Assembly (NCBI RefSeq): GCF_030499535.1
Contig: NZ_JASTLB010000004.1
Span: 310,001 to 374,000, forward strand
DNA: 64,000 bases
Source of the DNA: Streptomyces sp. TG1A-8
Lineage (GTDB): Bacteria > Actinomycetota > Actinomycetes > Streptomycetales > Streptomycetaceae
Reading direction: 5' to 3'
Part shown: positions 41,590 through 51,373 of the stretch, in pieces
Position numbering within the stretch: position 1 is the first letter of the stretch
Layout: each line of letters starts with the position of its first letter
Made by a program: the position numbers and the translations under genes
Notes under the pieces: model-generated
Seen by the model: the letters and a program-made list of their open reading frames with translations, nothing else
Told to the model about the DNA's origin: nothing
The model's database searches: none

Positions 41590-43111
41590 CAATACCAGTG
41601 ACTTAAGGTTGTCGGTTGGTGGGGTGCGGGGTGGGGAGGTGCCGGATGCCGCGGCCGGGTCAGGTGAAGCCGGAGACGGACGAGCGGTTGTCGGATCGCA
41701 TTGCGGTCGGGCTGCTGACGCGGTCGTTTCCGCCGGAGTTGGTGGATCGGGTGGTGGCCGAGTGCGGGAGGTCCGGGCAGCGCAACCGGCTGCTGCCGCC
41801 GCGTGTGGTGGTCTACTTCGTGCTGGCGATGTGCTTGTTCTCCGGCCAGGGCTATGAAGAGGTCGCCCGGCTGCTGACGCATAGGCTGGCCTGGGCGAAA
41901 CGTTGGTCGGGGTCATGGCAGGTGCCGACGACAGCGGCGATCTCGAGAGCGCGCGCAAAACTCGGCCCACAACCGCTGAAGGATCTGTTCGCTCAGGTGG
42001 CCCGGCCGTTGGCGACGCAGACGACCCGAGGTGCCTTCTACGGCCGGTGGCGGCTGATGGCCGTCGACGGCACGGTCTTCGACGTTCCGGACAGCCAGGA
42101 GAACGCGGTGCACTTCGGGCGCCCGAAGACTCACCGTACCCAGCGGTGTGCGTACCCTCAGGTGCGAGTGGTCGCGCTGGCCGAGTGCGGCACCCACGCC
42201 ATCACCGCCGCGGCGCTCGGTCCGTGCACCACGTCCGAACCAGTACTGGCCCGCGAACTCTTCGGCCACCTGGGCGAAGGTGATCTGCTGCTGGCCGACC
42301 GCGGCTTCACCGGCCTGGAGCTGTGGCGGGCGGCTTCGGCCGGCGGTGCGGACCTGCTCTGGCGCATCCGTGCCCACCAGGTGCTGCCAGTCCGCGAAGA
42401 GCTGCCCGACGGTTCATACCTGTCAGAGATCGTCGCGGCCAAAGACCACCGCAAGCGGACCGACCCGGAGGCGGTGCGGGTGATCGAGTACACCCTGGAG
42501 GACCCCGGACGGCCCGGACAGGACGTCCCTTACCGGCTGATCACCACGGTCCTCGACCCTGATGCCGCCCCGGCCACCGAACTGGCCGCCCTCTACCACC
42601 AGCGCTGGGAGTTCGAGAACGCGCTGGACGAGCTGAAGACCCACCAGCGCGGACCCACCCAGGTCCTGCGGTCCCGCTCGCCCCAAGGCGTTGAGCAGGA
42701 GGTCTGGGCACACATGCTGGTCCACCACGCCATCCGCACCCTGATGCACGACGCCGCTGGGCAGGTCGGCCTCGACCCCGACCGGCTCTCCTTCACCCGC
42801 ACCATCCGACTCGCCCGCCGCCAGGTCACCGCGCAGGCGGCCTTTTCCCCCTGACCACCTGGCCACGGCCCTCACCGACGGGCTCCGCGAGATCGCCGCA
42901 CGCCTGTTGCCCATCCGCCGCAGGCGCTCCAACCCCCGCGTCGTCAAACGCAAGATGTCCAACTTCGGCGTCAAACGCGACGAGCACCGCATCTGGCCCC
43001 AGCCCACCCGTGACCCCGCCGGCGCCGTGACCATCGCCCCGCACTGGCGCACCGCACCGATCAACCCACCAACCAAGACCCGAACCCGCAAACCTTAAGT
43101 CACTGGTATTG
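41590..43111 (+). mobile_element. IS4-family insertion sequence, 21-bp perfect terminal repeats
   Basis: Ends CAATACCAGTGACTTAAGGTT (41590-41610) and the inverse AACCTTAAGTCACTGGTATTG (43091-43111). Length 1522 bp. The right flank is an ISAs1 transposase C-terminus but the left flank is not its N-terminus, so one side was deleted after insertion. Confidence 0.9.
41646..42854 (+). CDS. IS4-family transposase, C-terminal tail out of frame
   Basis: ATG 41646 (GGAGG eight bases upstream) opens 402 residues. First Asp in LMAVDGTVFDVPDS, second in GDLLLADRGFTGLEL, and the YREK signature YHQRWEFENALDELK with the Glu. The frame stops after QAAFSP at 42854. Dropping one T in TTTTCCCCC (42842-42850) would extend it by ~80 residues (DHLATALTDGLREIAARLLP...) to 43098. 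The catalytic core is complete, so the element may or may not be active. Confidence 0.88.
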   Translation: MPRPGQVKPETDERLSDRIAVGLLTRSFPPELVDRVVAECGRSGQRNRLLPPRVVVYFVLAMCLFSGQGYEEVARLLTHRLAWAKRWSGSWQVPTTAAISRARAKLGPQPLKDLFAQVARPLATQTTRGAFYGRWRLMAVDGTVFDVPDSQENAVHFGRPKTHRTQRCAYPQVRVVALAECGTHAITAAALGPCTTSEPVLARELFGHLGEGDLLLADRGFTGLELWRAASAGGADLLWRIRAHQVLPVREELPDGSYLSEIVAAKDHRKRTDPEAVRVIEYTLEDPGRPGQDVPYRLITTVLDPDAAPATELAALYHQRWEFENALDELKTHQRGPTQVLRSRSPQGVEQEVWAHMLVHHAIRTLMHDAAGQVGLDPDRLSFTRTIRLARRQVTAQAAFSP

Positions 43112-43407
43112 GCCTTAAGACCGTCTACGCGGTCACCAGCCTTACCGCCGAACAGGCCGGCCCGGCTCAGCTCGCCCGACTAATCCGAGGACACTGGACC
43201 GTCGAGGCCCTGCACCACGTCAGGGACGTCACCTTCACCCAGGACGCCTCCCAACTGCGGACCGGAAACGCACCCCGAGCGATGGCCACCTGCAGAAACC
43301 TCGCAATCGGAGCCTTCCGCCTCGCCGGCATCCGCAACATCGCCGCCGGCCTCCGACAGGCAGCCCGAGACCACACCCGGCCCCTCGCCCTCCTCGGCCT
43401 CACATGA
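43112..43407 (+). pseudogene. ISAs1-family transposase, C-terminal fragment
   Basis: Frame [21 protein letters not shown], then [20 protein letters not shown] with the conserved catalytic Glu, and ending [13 protein letters not shown]. These are the last ~98 residues of an ISAs1/H-repeat-type transposase. Its upstream part is missing; the IS4 element sits at the break. Confidence 0.85.
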
Positions 43408-43414
43408 TCAAAAC

Positions 43415-43526
43415 GGACGACACCGAACTACGCCGAAGCCCTGAACACCGCCCCCGCATCACACTCGGAGACAGTACCCCCGCCGAGGCCATGCGACAAT
43501 GCCTCACAGGCCTATTGACCAGGTGA
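43415..43526 (+). pseudogene. IS30-like transposase C-terminal remnant
   Basis: Short frame ELRRSPEHRPRITLGDSTPAEAM... ending at TGA 43526. The pattern RPRxTLGxxTPAEA is the usual end of IS30-family transposases. Too short for certainty. Confidence 0.5.
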
Positions 43527-43554
43527 TTCGCAACCACTGATGGAAACCGCCCGC

Positions 43555-44080
43555 TGTCCAGGGGACGGTTCTGCCATTCCGTCATGCCGGCCATCACGCT
43601 GTCGGTGATCGTGGAGATCGTGGACTTGGAGATCTCCGCGCCGTACACCTCGGCGAGATGCGCGGAGATCTCCCCGTGCGTCAGCCCTTTCGCCGACAAC
43701 GACAGGGCCATCTCGTCCACCCCGCCCAGACGCCGCTGACGCTTCTTGACCAGCTGCGGCTCGAACGACCCGGGGCCCTGTCCCGCGGCACCGCGATCCC
43801 GACCGGCCCCGACTCGGTGATCACTGTCTTGGACCGGTGCCCGTTGCGGTAGTTCTCCCGGCCGCCCTCGGCCCGCTCACCGGGCTCATGCCCCAGATGA
43901 TCGGTGAGTTCGCCCTCCAGCGCGGACTCCAGCACCCGCTTCGAGGCCGCCCTCCCCGGTGAGCTTCACCCCACCGGCCTGAGCCCGGGCCACCAGCTCG
44001 GCGACCAGACCGTCATCCACGGCGCCCGCCCCACTCACAACGGCCTCCCCGGCCTCGATGTCACTCGCCACGTCAGTCAT
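43555..44080 (-). pseudogene. IS256-family transposase, N-terminal part, two frameshifts
   Basis: Three frames in succession: MMTDVASDIEAGEAVVS ... ARAQAGGVKLTGEGG; then VLESALEGELTDHLGHEPGE and KTVITESGPVGIAVPRDRAP; then VDEMALSLSAKGLTHGEISA and STISTITDSVMAGMTEWQNRPLD. These match residues ~1-160 of IS256/mutator-type transposases. The breaks lie near 43955 and 43775, and all sequence after WQNRPLD (catalytic domain) is missing. Confidence 0.85.
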
Positions 44081-45029
44081 CAACTGTCGCTTCTAGCTCG
44101 GGAGTTACACCGCTCACCGTACAGACCCGTGCGTGGCGTTGGACCAGCTCGAGGGTTTCTCCGCCGAGACGGAGGCGGGGCATGGTGGCCGGGGGGAACC
44201 AGGCGAGCATCACACCCTCCGTCAGAGGAAGCTGGGCGGGGTCGCCTTCCCAGAGCGCGGTGAAGATTCGGACCGGGACGGTCAGGCCGTCTTCGTCGCG
44301 GACCTCTTCGTCCAGGAACGCCTCCAGCCGCTGGGGAACGATGCCCGCTTCCTCCGCCAGTTCTCGCAGGATCGTGTCCTGCGGGGTGCGGTCGCCGGGT
44401 TCGTGGCCGCCGCCGAGCAGGGCCCAGCACCCCGGAGCCCAGATGCCGTCCCGCATGTCACGCAGGTGCAGCAGGTACTCGCCGCGGGAGTTGTAGATCA
44501 GCGCCGAGGCGTTCAGCGGGGGTGTCTGTCCGTCCAGACCGCTCACCTTGGCCTTCAGCTCCGCAAGGGCGGTATCCGCTGTGGGCTGCCAGCGCGCTGC
44601 GGTGCTGGGTGTGTGGGCGAGGTGGAACGCGAAGCGGAGATCGGCGATCGGTGCGTCGGGTGCCCGGCTGGTCGCGCCGGGGCCCGGTGCGATGTCGATG
44701 GGGGTGCGGAGGTGCTGCGGGGTGAGGCAGAGGTCGCCGGGGGGGATGCCGGTTTGGTCGTGTACGGCGCGCAGGGCGGTGGCCAGTGGGCTGCGGTCCC
44801 CGCGCCGGAGTTTTGCGCCTGGCAGGCCGGGTCCGGCGGGAACGCTGGACGTGTGCAGGATGCGGCGGGCGCGGTCGACAACGACGGCGCTGCACGTCAC
44901 CGGCAGCGGGTCTGGCGTGTTGTGTACGGCGTCGAGGGCGGCGGCCACGTCGGCCAGGCGGGTGCTCTCGGTGGGGTGGCGGGCCAGGTACGAGTCGAGA
45001 ACGGTACGCAGATCGGTTCGGCTGGACAC
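44073..45029 (-). CDS. NUDIX hydrolase, two-domain (318 aa)
   Basis: The C-terminal ~150 residues carry the Nudix box LGGGHEPGDRTPQDTILRELAEEAGI with the REL-EE core. It has one extra residue and Asp in place of the first box Glu, so metal binding may be altered. The N-terminal half resembles a degenerate second Nudix fold (VTCSAVVVDRARRILHTSSV, ALRAVHDQTGIPP). Nudix enzymes cleave nucleoside diphosphates linked to other groups. GTG 45029. Last gene of the leftward cassette; a housekeeping or tailoring role is possible. Confidence 0.82.
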   Translation of the reverse strand: MSSRTDLRTVLDSYLARHPTESTRLADVAAALDAVHNTPDPLPVTCSAVVVDRARRILHTSSVPAGPGLPGAKLRRGDRSPLATALRAVHDQTGIPPGDLCLTPQHLRTPIDIAPGPGATSRAPDAPIADLRFAFHLAHTPSTAARWQPTADTALAELKAKVSGLDGQTPPLNASALIYNSRGEYLLHLRDMRDGIWAPGCWALLGGGHEPGDRTPQDTILRELAEEAGIVPQRLEAFLDEEVRDEDGLTVPVRIFTALWEGDPAQLPLTEGVMLAWFPPATMPRLRLGGETLELVQRHARVCTVSGVTPELEATVDD

Positions 45030-45099
45030 AGGTAAACCTCGGGGTGACGCGGGTGATGGCGGCAGGCTGGCGGGTTCAGAGATCGTCCCACGGCTGTGC

Positions 45100-45693
45100 T
45101 CACGACGGGGTGGGAACGCGCTCGCGGGGGTCGGGGTCGCTGGCCAGACGGGCGTGGAGGTGGGAGTCGTAGCGGGTGCCGGTGTGGTCGGTGGTGGCCT
45201 GTCGCATGGTGCCTTCCAGCAGGAGCCCGGCCTTGGTTGCGACGGTGCACGAGGCCGGGTTGCCGGTGGAGTGGTGCAGAGCGATGCGGTGGAGCCCCAG
45301 GCCGCCGCGGGTGGTGGGGGCCAGGGCCCATCCGGCCGCGGTCAGCAGGGCGTCCGCTGCGAGGCCCCGGCCGCGGGCCCACGGCGCGATCCAGCTGCCG
45401 ACCTCGGCGTTGCCGTTGTGGATGCGGCGCAGGCCGATGTAGCCGGTGAGCTCGCCGGTGCCAGGATCGGCGATGGCGAAGTCGGGGACGCCGTCGCTCC
45501 AGGCCGCCAGGCGGGTGCGCAGCCACTGGGCGGCTCGTTCGTCGGCGGGGAGGCGGTGCAGGTGCGCCCCAGTGGCCCAGCGGAGGATCTCGGCGTCACC
45601 GAGGGCTTGGGTGAGGAGCGGCTCGTCTTCGGGGGAGAACGGGCGCAGCGCCAGCCCGGTGCCGGTCAGATGGGCGGGCAGTGGGTGCGTCAC
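45100..45693 (-). CDS. GNAT N-acetyltransferase (RimJ/RimL-like)
   Basis: A 197-residue acetyl-CoA-dependent transferase: GLALRPFSPEDEPLLTQALG, GELTGYIGLRRIHNGNAEVG, the acetyl-CoA loop ARGRGLAADALLTAAGWAL and HRIALHHSTGNPASCTVATK. GTG 45693 is chosen over ATG 45708 because GGAGGAG lies seven bases upstream. The start overlaps the end of the ATP-grasp gene (45690), so the two are coupled. Likely acetylates an amine, perhaps the product of the cassette. Confidence 0.88.
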   Translation of the reverse strand: MTHPLPAHLTGTGLALRPFSPEDEPLLTQALGDAEILRWATGAHLHRLPADERAAQWLRTRLAAWSDGVPDFAIADPGTGELTGYIGLRRIHNGNAEVGSWIAPWARGRGLAADALLTAAGWALAPTTRGGLGLHRIALHHSTGNPASCTVATKAGLLLEGTMRQATTDHTGTRYDSHLHARLASDPDPRERVPTPS

Positions 45694-46702
45694 GGGTGGC
45701 TCCTCCATGGCTGCTGGGGCCTGGGCTGGGTGGACAGCTCGGCGACGTACTTGGTGAGGTGGACGTCGGGCCGGTAGGCCAGGCTGTGATGGTTCACGGG
45801 TGCGCCGAAGAGTCCGTTGAGGGTCTGGCCGATCAGGTCGGCGCCGGCGGCTTCGCTGAGGCGGAACCCGGCGCCGAGACGGTGATTGACTTCGGTGATC
45901 ACGACAGGGTCGGGGTGGTCGGCGGTGATGAACCCCTGCACGTCGCAGGGGCCGGCGGCTCCGATCGCCGTGAGGGTGGCTTTGACCAGCTGTGTCGCCT
46001 GCTCGTGGTAGAAGGTGGAGGCGACCATCGACATGCCGCCGTGGACCAGGAGCCTGCGGCGCAGGATGACGGAGGCGCGGCCGTCGCGGTCCACCAGGCA
46101 GTCCGCGCTGAACTCCTGCCCGGTGATGCGCTGCTGCACGATCGGGTCCGCGACCAGCTCGCACAGCACCGCCGCCTGCCGGCGGGTGTGGCAGAAGTGG
46201 ACGTCTTTGGAGCCCTCCCCCGGCGGGGCTTGACGATGAGCCCGCTGGTCTCGGGCAGTATGCGCAGATCCTCGGGTCGGGCGGTGAGGGGGGTGGGGAT
46301 GCCCTTGGCGGTGACGGCCTCGTAGAAGAGGGCCTTGTCCAAGGTGGTGGTCGCCGTGCGGGCCGCAGGCAGCCACGTCCGGATGCCCGCGGCGTCGAGT
46401 TCGTCCTGCATCTCGATGAGCAGAGGCAGTTCACGTTCGACGCCCGGGATGATTGCCTCGGGGTGGAATCCGGCGAGCAGGGCGCGCAGATCGTCCTTGT
46501 ACTGAGGGCTGTCGGCGCGGGCGACGAGCCGGGAGGAGATGCCCGGGATGATCAGTCCAGGGGCGAGGGGATTGGAGTCGGTGCCCAGCACGGTGTGGCC
46601 GGCGGACGTCAGGCAGGCGGCGAGGTCGAGGCCGGGGGCCCCGCCGACGCCGGTCAGGAGGAGACGTCGGCGGGGGGCCGTGGTGTCGGGGGATCCGGTC
46701 AT
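45690..46702 (-). pseudogene. ATP-grasp enzyme, single-base frameshift in a G run
   Basis: From ATG 46702 (AAAGGA upstream), the Rossmann-like pre-grasp domain has RLLLTGVGGAPGLDLAACL and PEAIIPGVERELPLLIEMQ, then the ATP-binding LIVKPRRG. At minus-strand GGGGG (46216-46220) the frame is lost. One extra G gives GEGSKDVHFCHTRRQAAVLC and the grasp domain EFSADCLVDRDGRASVILRR and VITEVNHRLGAGFRL down to 45690. Apart from this indel the ~337-residue protein is complete, including the metal-binding Glu-Asn. CarB-like ligases of this type join carboxylates to amines. Confidence 0.85.
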
Positions 46703-46785
46703 TTGCTGTTCCTTTCCGGGCGGTGGGCAAAGGCGGCGCTGGCGCCGCCAGGAGGGGGTGGGCTGCCGGTGCTCAGGCGCCGGGG

Positions 46786-47910
46786 TCAAGGACTCCTCTT
46801 GGTCAGGGTTTCGAGGAGGGCGGTGGCCGTCCATCGGGCGTCGTCGGGGGTCATGGCCGGGTGGAAGGGCAGGCTGAGGATTTCCCGGGCGGTCCGCTCG
46901 GTGACGGGTAGGGGCCGAGTCCACCGGGCGAAGGCGGGTTGCAGGTGGTTGGGCGGGTAGTGGACGCCCACGCCGATGCCCCTGTCCCGCATGATCTGAT
47001 GGATGCGGTCGCGGCCCGGTACGCGGACCACGCAGTTGAATGGCACGGTGTCGCCTCCGACGTCGACGAGGGTGATGCCGGGGGCGCCGTGGAGGGCTTG
47101 CGCGTATGCGTTCCACAGGGTGATCCGCCGGGTCGCGACCTCGTCGAACCGTGCCAGCTGGACGCGGCCGACCGCCGCGTTGACGTCCGGCATGACGCCG
47201 CGCAGGCCGGGCCCCTGCACGGTGTAGGTCGTGGTGCGTATGCGGTCGGCCTGGGAGCTGGTGATGCCGAGGGAGCGCATCTGGCGCAGGGCCTCGGCTT
47301 CCTCGCTGGTGCGCGGCACGATCGCCCCGCCGACCAGGGCCGTCAGCTGCTTGATCGGCCCGAAGGAGTAGACGGTCGTGGCCGGCCCTTTCGTCCGCCG
47401 GGATCCGAACGCCTGCGCGGCGTCCTCGATGATGTGGATGTTCCGGCGCCGAAGTCCGGGGGCGATGGCGGTGAGATCGACCGGCCGCCCGCCGTAGAGG
47501 ACCGGCAGGACCGCCCGCGTAGCCGGGGTGATCGCCTCCTGTACGGCTGCCGGCTCTATGCACAGGGTGTCGGGGGCGTGGTCGATGAAGCGGGGGGCGG
47601 CGCCCAGGGCCACGATAGGCTGGATCGTCGCGGCGAACGTCTGGGAGGGGACGATCACCTCAGTGCCCGGGCCGACACCGCACGCCTGGAGCGCGAGGTG
47701 GATGCCCACGGTGGCGGAGGAGACGGCTACAACGTCGTCCACATCCAGGTAGTCGGCGAGCTCGCGTTCGAACAGGTCCGCCTGGGGGCCGTGGCCGTAC
47801 TGCCCGGCTTCCACGGCCCGCACCATGGCAGTGGTTTCCGGGCCGTGTAGGTAGGGGCGCGCGTTGTGGCGCACCGAGGCGGGTGGGGCGCCGGTGTTCG
47901 AAAGGGGCAT
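46786..47910 (-). CDS. DegT/DnrJ/EryC1-family PLP aminotransferase
   Basis: A 374-residue aminotransferase of the sugar-aminotransferase type: QYGHGPQADLFERELADYLD, VSSATVGIHLALQACGVGPG, IIEDAAQAFGS with the PLP-binding Asp, and SFGPIKQLTALVGGAIV with the Schiff-base Lys. The family transfers amino groups from Glu or Gln to keto-sugars. Beside an RmlB-like dehydratase, it could make an amino-deoxysugar or aminocyclitol. Some members act as dehydrases. ATG 47910. Confidence 0.9.
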   Translation of the reverse strand: MPLSNTGAPPASVRHNARPYLHGPETTAMVRAVEAGQYGHGPQADLFERELADYLDVDDVVAVSSATVGIHLALQACGVGPGTEVIVPSQTFAATIQPIVALGAAPRFIDHAPDTLCIEPAAVQEAITPATRAVLPVLYGGRPVDLTAIAPGLRRRNIHIIEDAAQAFGSRRTKGPATTVYSFGPIKQLTALVGGAIVPRTSEEAEALRQMRSLGITSSQADRIRTTTYTVQGPGLRGVMPDVNAAVGRVQLARFDEVATRRITLWNAYAQALHGAPGITLVDVGGDTVPFNCVVRVPGRDRIHQIMRDRGIGVGVHYPPNHLQPAFARWTRPLPVTERTAREILSLPFHPAMTPDDARWTATALLETLTKRSP

Positions 47911-48004
47911 GGCTCTCCTTCACAAGCGGCCCCGCAGGGGCACGGCAGGGGCGCGGTTGTGTGCGGGCGGCCTGGGTTCGTGCGGGCGCGCGGGCCGGGC
48001 CGGT

Positions 48005-49012
48005 TCACACCGACAGGGCCGGGCGGGGCATCAGGACGCGGGGCACGGGGGATTCGGCGTCGCGGTGCAGGGACGCCCACCGGTCGGGGTTGGCCCGGTA
48101 CCAGTCGATGGTCTCCACAAGTGCCTCTTCGAAGGCGCGGCGCGGGGCATACCCCAGCCGCGCGGCCTTGGCCCAGGTCATGGCGTAGCGCAGGTCGTTG
48201 GACGGGCGGTCGGGGACGAAGTCGACGCGGTCCCATCCCGCGCCGCAGGCACGCAGAATGTGCTCGGTGAGCTGTCGGCCGCTGAGGTCGGTGCCGCCGC
48301 CCAGGTTGTAGACCTCGCCGGGCGTGCCGTGGCGCAGGACGAGGTCGATGCCGGCCGCGTTGTCGCTGACGTGGATCCAGTTGCGGATGTGTTCGCCGCG
48401 GCCGTGCAGCCCGACCCGCTCGCCCTTGAGCAGCCTGGTCGCAAAGCGCGGGATGACTTTCTCCGGGTGCTGATGGGGGCCGTAGTTGTTCGAGGAACGG
48501 GTGACGCATACCGGCACGCGGTGAGTGGCGTGGGCGGACAGGGCCACCAGATCGCTCGCGGCCTTCGACGCCGCGTACGGCACGGTGGGCCTCAGCGGGG
48601 CGTCCTCCGTCGCGGCGCCCTCGGGCAGCGGCCCGTAGACCTCGTCGGTGGAGACGTGCACGAACTTTTCCAGCCCGTGGCGGCGGGCGGCGTCCAGGAG
48701 GAGCTGGGTGCCCAGGACGTTCACGGTGAGGAAGTGGCCGCCGGCCAGGAATGAGCGGTCCACGTGCGACTCGGCCGCGAGGTGCACCACCGCGTCGTGC
48801 GTCTTCACCAGGTCCTCGACCAGAACACGGTCCAGGATGTCGCCCTCGACGAACTCCAGCCGGTCCGACTGGAGCGCCGGTCCCAGGTTCTCCAGGGAGC
48901 CGGCGTAGGTGAGGGCGTCCAGGACCGTCACGCGGTCGTCGGAGGTGGACAGGACGTGGTGGACGTAGTGCGATCCGATGAAACCGGCGCCGCCGGTGAC
49001 AAGTAGACGCAT
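48005..49012 (-). CDS. rmlB: dTDP-glucose 4,6-dehydratase-like (RmlB) SDR enzyme
   Basis: A 335-residue extended SDR: NAD-binding LLVTGGAGFIGSHYVHHVL, VVHLAAESHVDRSFL, catalytic Thr-Asp-Glu in HVSTDEVYGPL and YxxxK in VPYAASKAASDL, and TRSSNNYGPHQHPEKVIPRF. All catalytic residues match dTDP-glucose 4,6-dehydratase, making the 4-keto-6-deoxy-sugar nucleotide. No RmlA gene is nearby, so it may use the chromosomal dTDP-glucose supply. ATG 49012. First gene of the cassette and divergent from the NsdA-like regulator. Confidence 0.9.
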   Translation of the reverse strand: MRLLVTGGAGFIGSHYVHHVLSTSDDRVTVLDALTYAGSLENLGPALQSDRLEFVEGDILDRVLVEDLVKTHDAVVHLAAESHVDRSFLAGGHFLTVNVLGTQLLLDAARRHGLEKFVHVSTDEVYGPLPEGAATEDAPLRPTVPYAASKAASDLVALSAHATHRVPVCVTRSSNNYGPHQHPEKVIPRFATRLLKGERVGLHGRGEHIRNWIHVSDNAAGIDLVLRHGTPGEVYNLGGGTDLSGRQLTEHILRACGAGWDRVDFVPDRPSNDLRYAMTWAKAARLGYAPRRAFEEALVETIDWYRANPDRWASLHRDAESPVPRVLMPRPALSV

Positions 49013-49256
49013 GGCGTTCTCCTGGCTGGGTGGGATGAACCCCGGGGCACTGCGTCGGCCCGCTGACGCGGCAGTCGCTCGCGTGAGGGAACCGTGGGGC
49101 GATTCCTGCAACAGCCTTCCGGCCCACGGCCCGGCCCGGGAGGCTCACAAGGGGGCACATCTTTTCCCGACCCGCCTTGCGGCACGGCCGGGAGGCGGAC
49201 ACTGAGTCCCCCGCCGAAACGCACGAGCGGACCGCCGGGCATCACAGGAGGCGCAG

Positions 49257-50637
49257 ATGGCTGTGGGAACGGGCAACCCGCTGCTGGCAAAGCTGATCGC
49301 TGAAGCCGGGCTGAGCAACAAAGAGCTCGCCCGGAGGCTCAACGTACGGGCAATAGCGGCCGGTGAGGCGGCGAGTTACACCCATACGAGCGTCAAGAAC
49401 TGGACCGACCGCGGGATGCGCCCCCGGCATGCAATAGTCCCTTTCATCACCAACATCCTGGGCGAGACACTCGGGCGCCCTGTGACCGAGGCGGAGATCG
49501 GTTACGCCTCCAAGAACGTATGCCCTCGGCCGGGCACCCTCTTTCCCCGTGACCCGACGGAGGCGCTGCGGGGAGTCGCCGACTTCTGGAGCAAAATGGA
49601 TCGCAGAGAATTCCTGAGCGCGAGCACGTCGACCTTCGCGACCTCGGCGTTCATGGCCCCGGTCACCCGCTGGCTGGCCGTGCCCGCCGACCCCCCCTGT
49701 GGCCGGTCTGGCAGGCCGCCGGATCGGCCGCGACGATGTCGACGCGCTGTGGCACGCCGCTGCGCTCGCCAGGAAGCAGGACGCCCGGTTCGGCGGCGGG
49801 AACTGGCGCACCAGCGCCATCGCCAGAACCCTGAGTGTGCAGGCGGCCCCCATGCTGCGCGGCACCTACTCGGACGAAATCGGCCGAGGACTGTTCACAG
49901 CGGTCGCGGAGCTCTCACGAGCAGTGGGCTGGGCAGCCGTGGACATGGGCAACCACCAAAGCGCCCAGCGGCACCTGACGCACGCCCTCCGGCTCGCGCG
50001 GCTGGCCGGCGACGTGCAGAGCGGATGCTACGTGCTGTCCACGATGGCCCTGCAGACGTTCCTCGCCGGTTACCCCGCGGAAGCCGCCGACATGGCAGAA
50101 GGCGCCTACGAGCGGGCCCGCCATCTCGCGGCGCCACGCGTGCTCGCCTTTGCGAAACTGGCGCAGGCCCGCGCGCACGCCCGCGCAGGGCACGCCCAGG
50201 ACGCCGGCGCGGCACTCCACCGGGCCGAAACACTGCTGGACCAGATCCGTGCCGAGGATGATCCGCCGTGGCTCGGGTACTTCACGCACGCCCGCCTCGC
50301 CTCCGACGCCGTCGAAATCCACCGCGATCTCGCCCTGCCGCAGGCCGCGCTGCGCTGGAGCCGTGAAGCGGGCGCCATGAGCAAGGACCAGTTCACCCGG
50401 GCCGTGGGGCTGCGCACCGCTGTGGTGGGGGCCACGTACATGCAGGCCGGAGAGGTGGAGGCGGGCATCGGCAGCGGGCATCAGGCCATGGACATCCTCG
50501 CCCCCCTCCAGTCCGTCCGCGCCCGGGCCTACGTGGCGGATCTGCTGGCCGCGGGCGGCCGGTGGAAGCGCCACCCGGGCATCAAGGAGTTGGCCCTGCG
50601 CGCGAACCGGGAGATGCGCGTGCCTCTGCCCGCCTGA
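49257..50637 (+). pseudogene. NsdA-like XRE/TPR transcriptional regulator, frameshifted at a C7 run
   Basis: ATG 49257 opens an N-terminal DNA-binding domain (LLAKLIAEAGLSNKELARRL, YTHTSVKNWTDRGMRPRHAI) and a Tat-like MDRREFLSAS segment. At seven C (49690-49696) the frame changes; removing one C joins it to VAGLAGRRIGRDDVDALWHA and the TPR-like helices to 50637. The whole ~460-residue protein resembles Streptomyces NsdA-type regulators that influence antibiotic production and sporulation. Likely controls the divergent cassette. Confidence 0.8.
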
Positions 50638-50651
50638 CAAAACGAGCGCCT

Positions 50652-50673
50652 GGCGCCCCGCACGAGGGGCGCC
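50652..50673. terminator. Convergent terminator hairpin
   Basis: GGCGCCCC-gcacga-GGGGCGCC, an 8-base-arm stem with 6-base loop between the rightward regulator gene and the leftward dpgB-like gene. Suitable for both directions. Confidence 0.75.
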
Positions 50674-50701
50674 GGACGCTCGATCAGGCGACACGGACTG
50701 C

Positions 50702-51373
50702 TCAGGCAAAGTCCGCCCGGCGGCGCAGTACACGGTCGCAGGCCGCCAGGTGCCCGCCGAGGGCTCCCTCGAACTCGGCCGCACTGCCCCGCAGCAACTC
50801 CCGCCGGATCGCGAGGTCCGGGCCCCACACACCGGTCAGCCGCTCAACGAGCCGGCCCGGGTCAGCCGCTGGTTTCTCCGCCACCTCGTCCACGAGACCT
50901 GCCGCGAGGGCCTCGTCCACTCCCACCGGCTCACCGAACAGCACCGCCCGCCGCACCACGGCCCGCTGAGACAGGCGACTCATCCGGTAAAGCGTCATCC
51001 CCGGCCAGACGTCACCGGACGCCACGCAAGGCACCAACTCCACCGTCGGATGCGCGATGCGGTAGTCCGCCGCCAGCGCCGCGTCCAGCGCGACTCCGGC
51101 ACACGGCCCCCACATCGCCGCCACCGAGGCGGCCGGGAGCCGCTCCAGCCGCCGCAGCACGCTCTCCCACTTCGTGAGCAGAGCGATGTCCGGGAAGAAG
51201 GCGCCAGGGGCGCCACCACCTCCCCGGGTCCGCAACACGACGACGGCCGCCTGGTGGTCCTCAGCCCGGTCGCAGACCCCACGGACAGCCGCGACCAACG
51301 CCGCGGTCAGCCCCATCCTCCCGTCGATGTCGACTTCCAGCACCTCACCGGCCCACCCGGTCTCCCCCCGCAT
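50702..51373 (-). CDS. dpgB: Enoyl-CoA hydratase-like protein, DpgB type
   Basis: A 223-residue crotonase-fold protein: LEVDIDGRMGLTAALVAAVR, GGGGAPGAFFPDIALLTKWE, oxyanion-hole region WGPCAGVALDAALAADYRIA. Small size and position after a DpgA-like gene match DpgB of the 3,5-dihydroxyphenylglycine pathway of glycopeptide antibiotics, which assists DpgA in releasing 3,5-dihydroxyphenylacetyl-CoA. ATG 51373 overlaps the dpgA stop (TGATG), preferred to GTG 51388. dpgC and dpgD are absent. Confidence 0.75.
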   Translation of the reverse strand: MRGETGWAGEVLEVDIDGRMGLTAALVAAVRGVCDRAEDHQAAVVVLRTRGGGGAPGAFFPDIALLTKWESVLRRLERLPAASVAAMWGPCAGVALDAALAADYRIAHPTVELVPCVASGDVWPGMTLYRMSRLSQRAVVRRAVLFGEPVGVDEALAAGLVDEVAEKPAADPGRLVERLTGVWGPDLAIRRELLRGSAAEFEGALGGHLAACDRVLRRRADFA

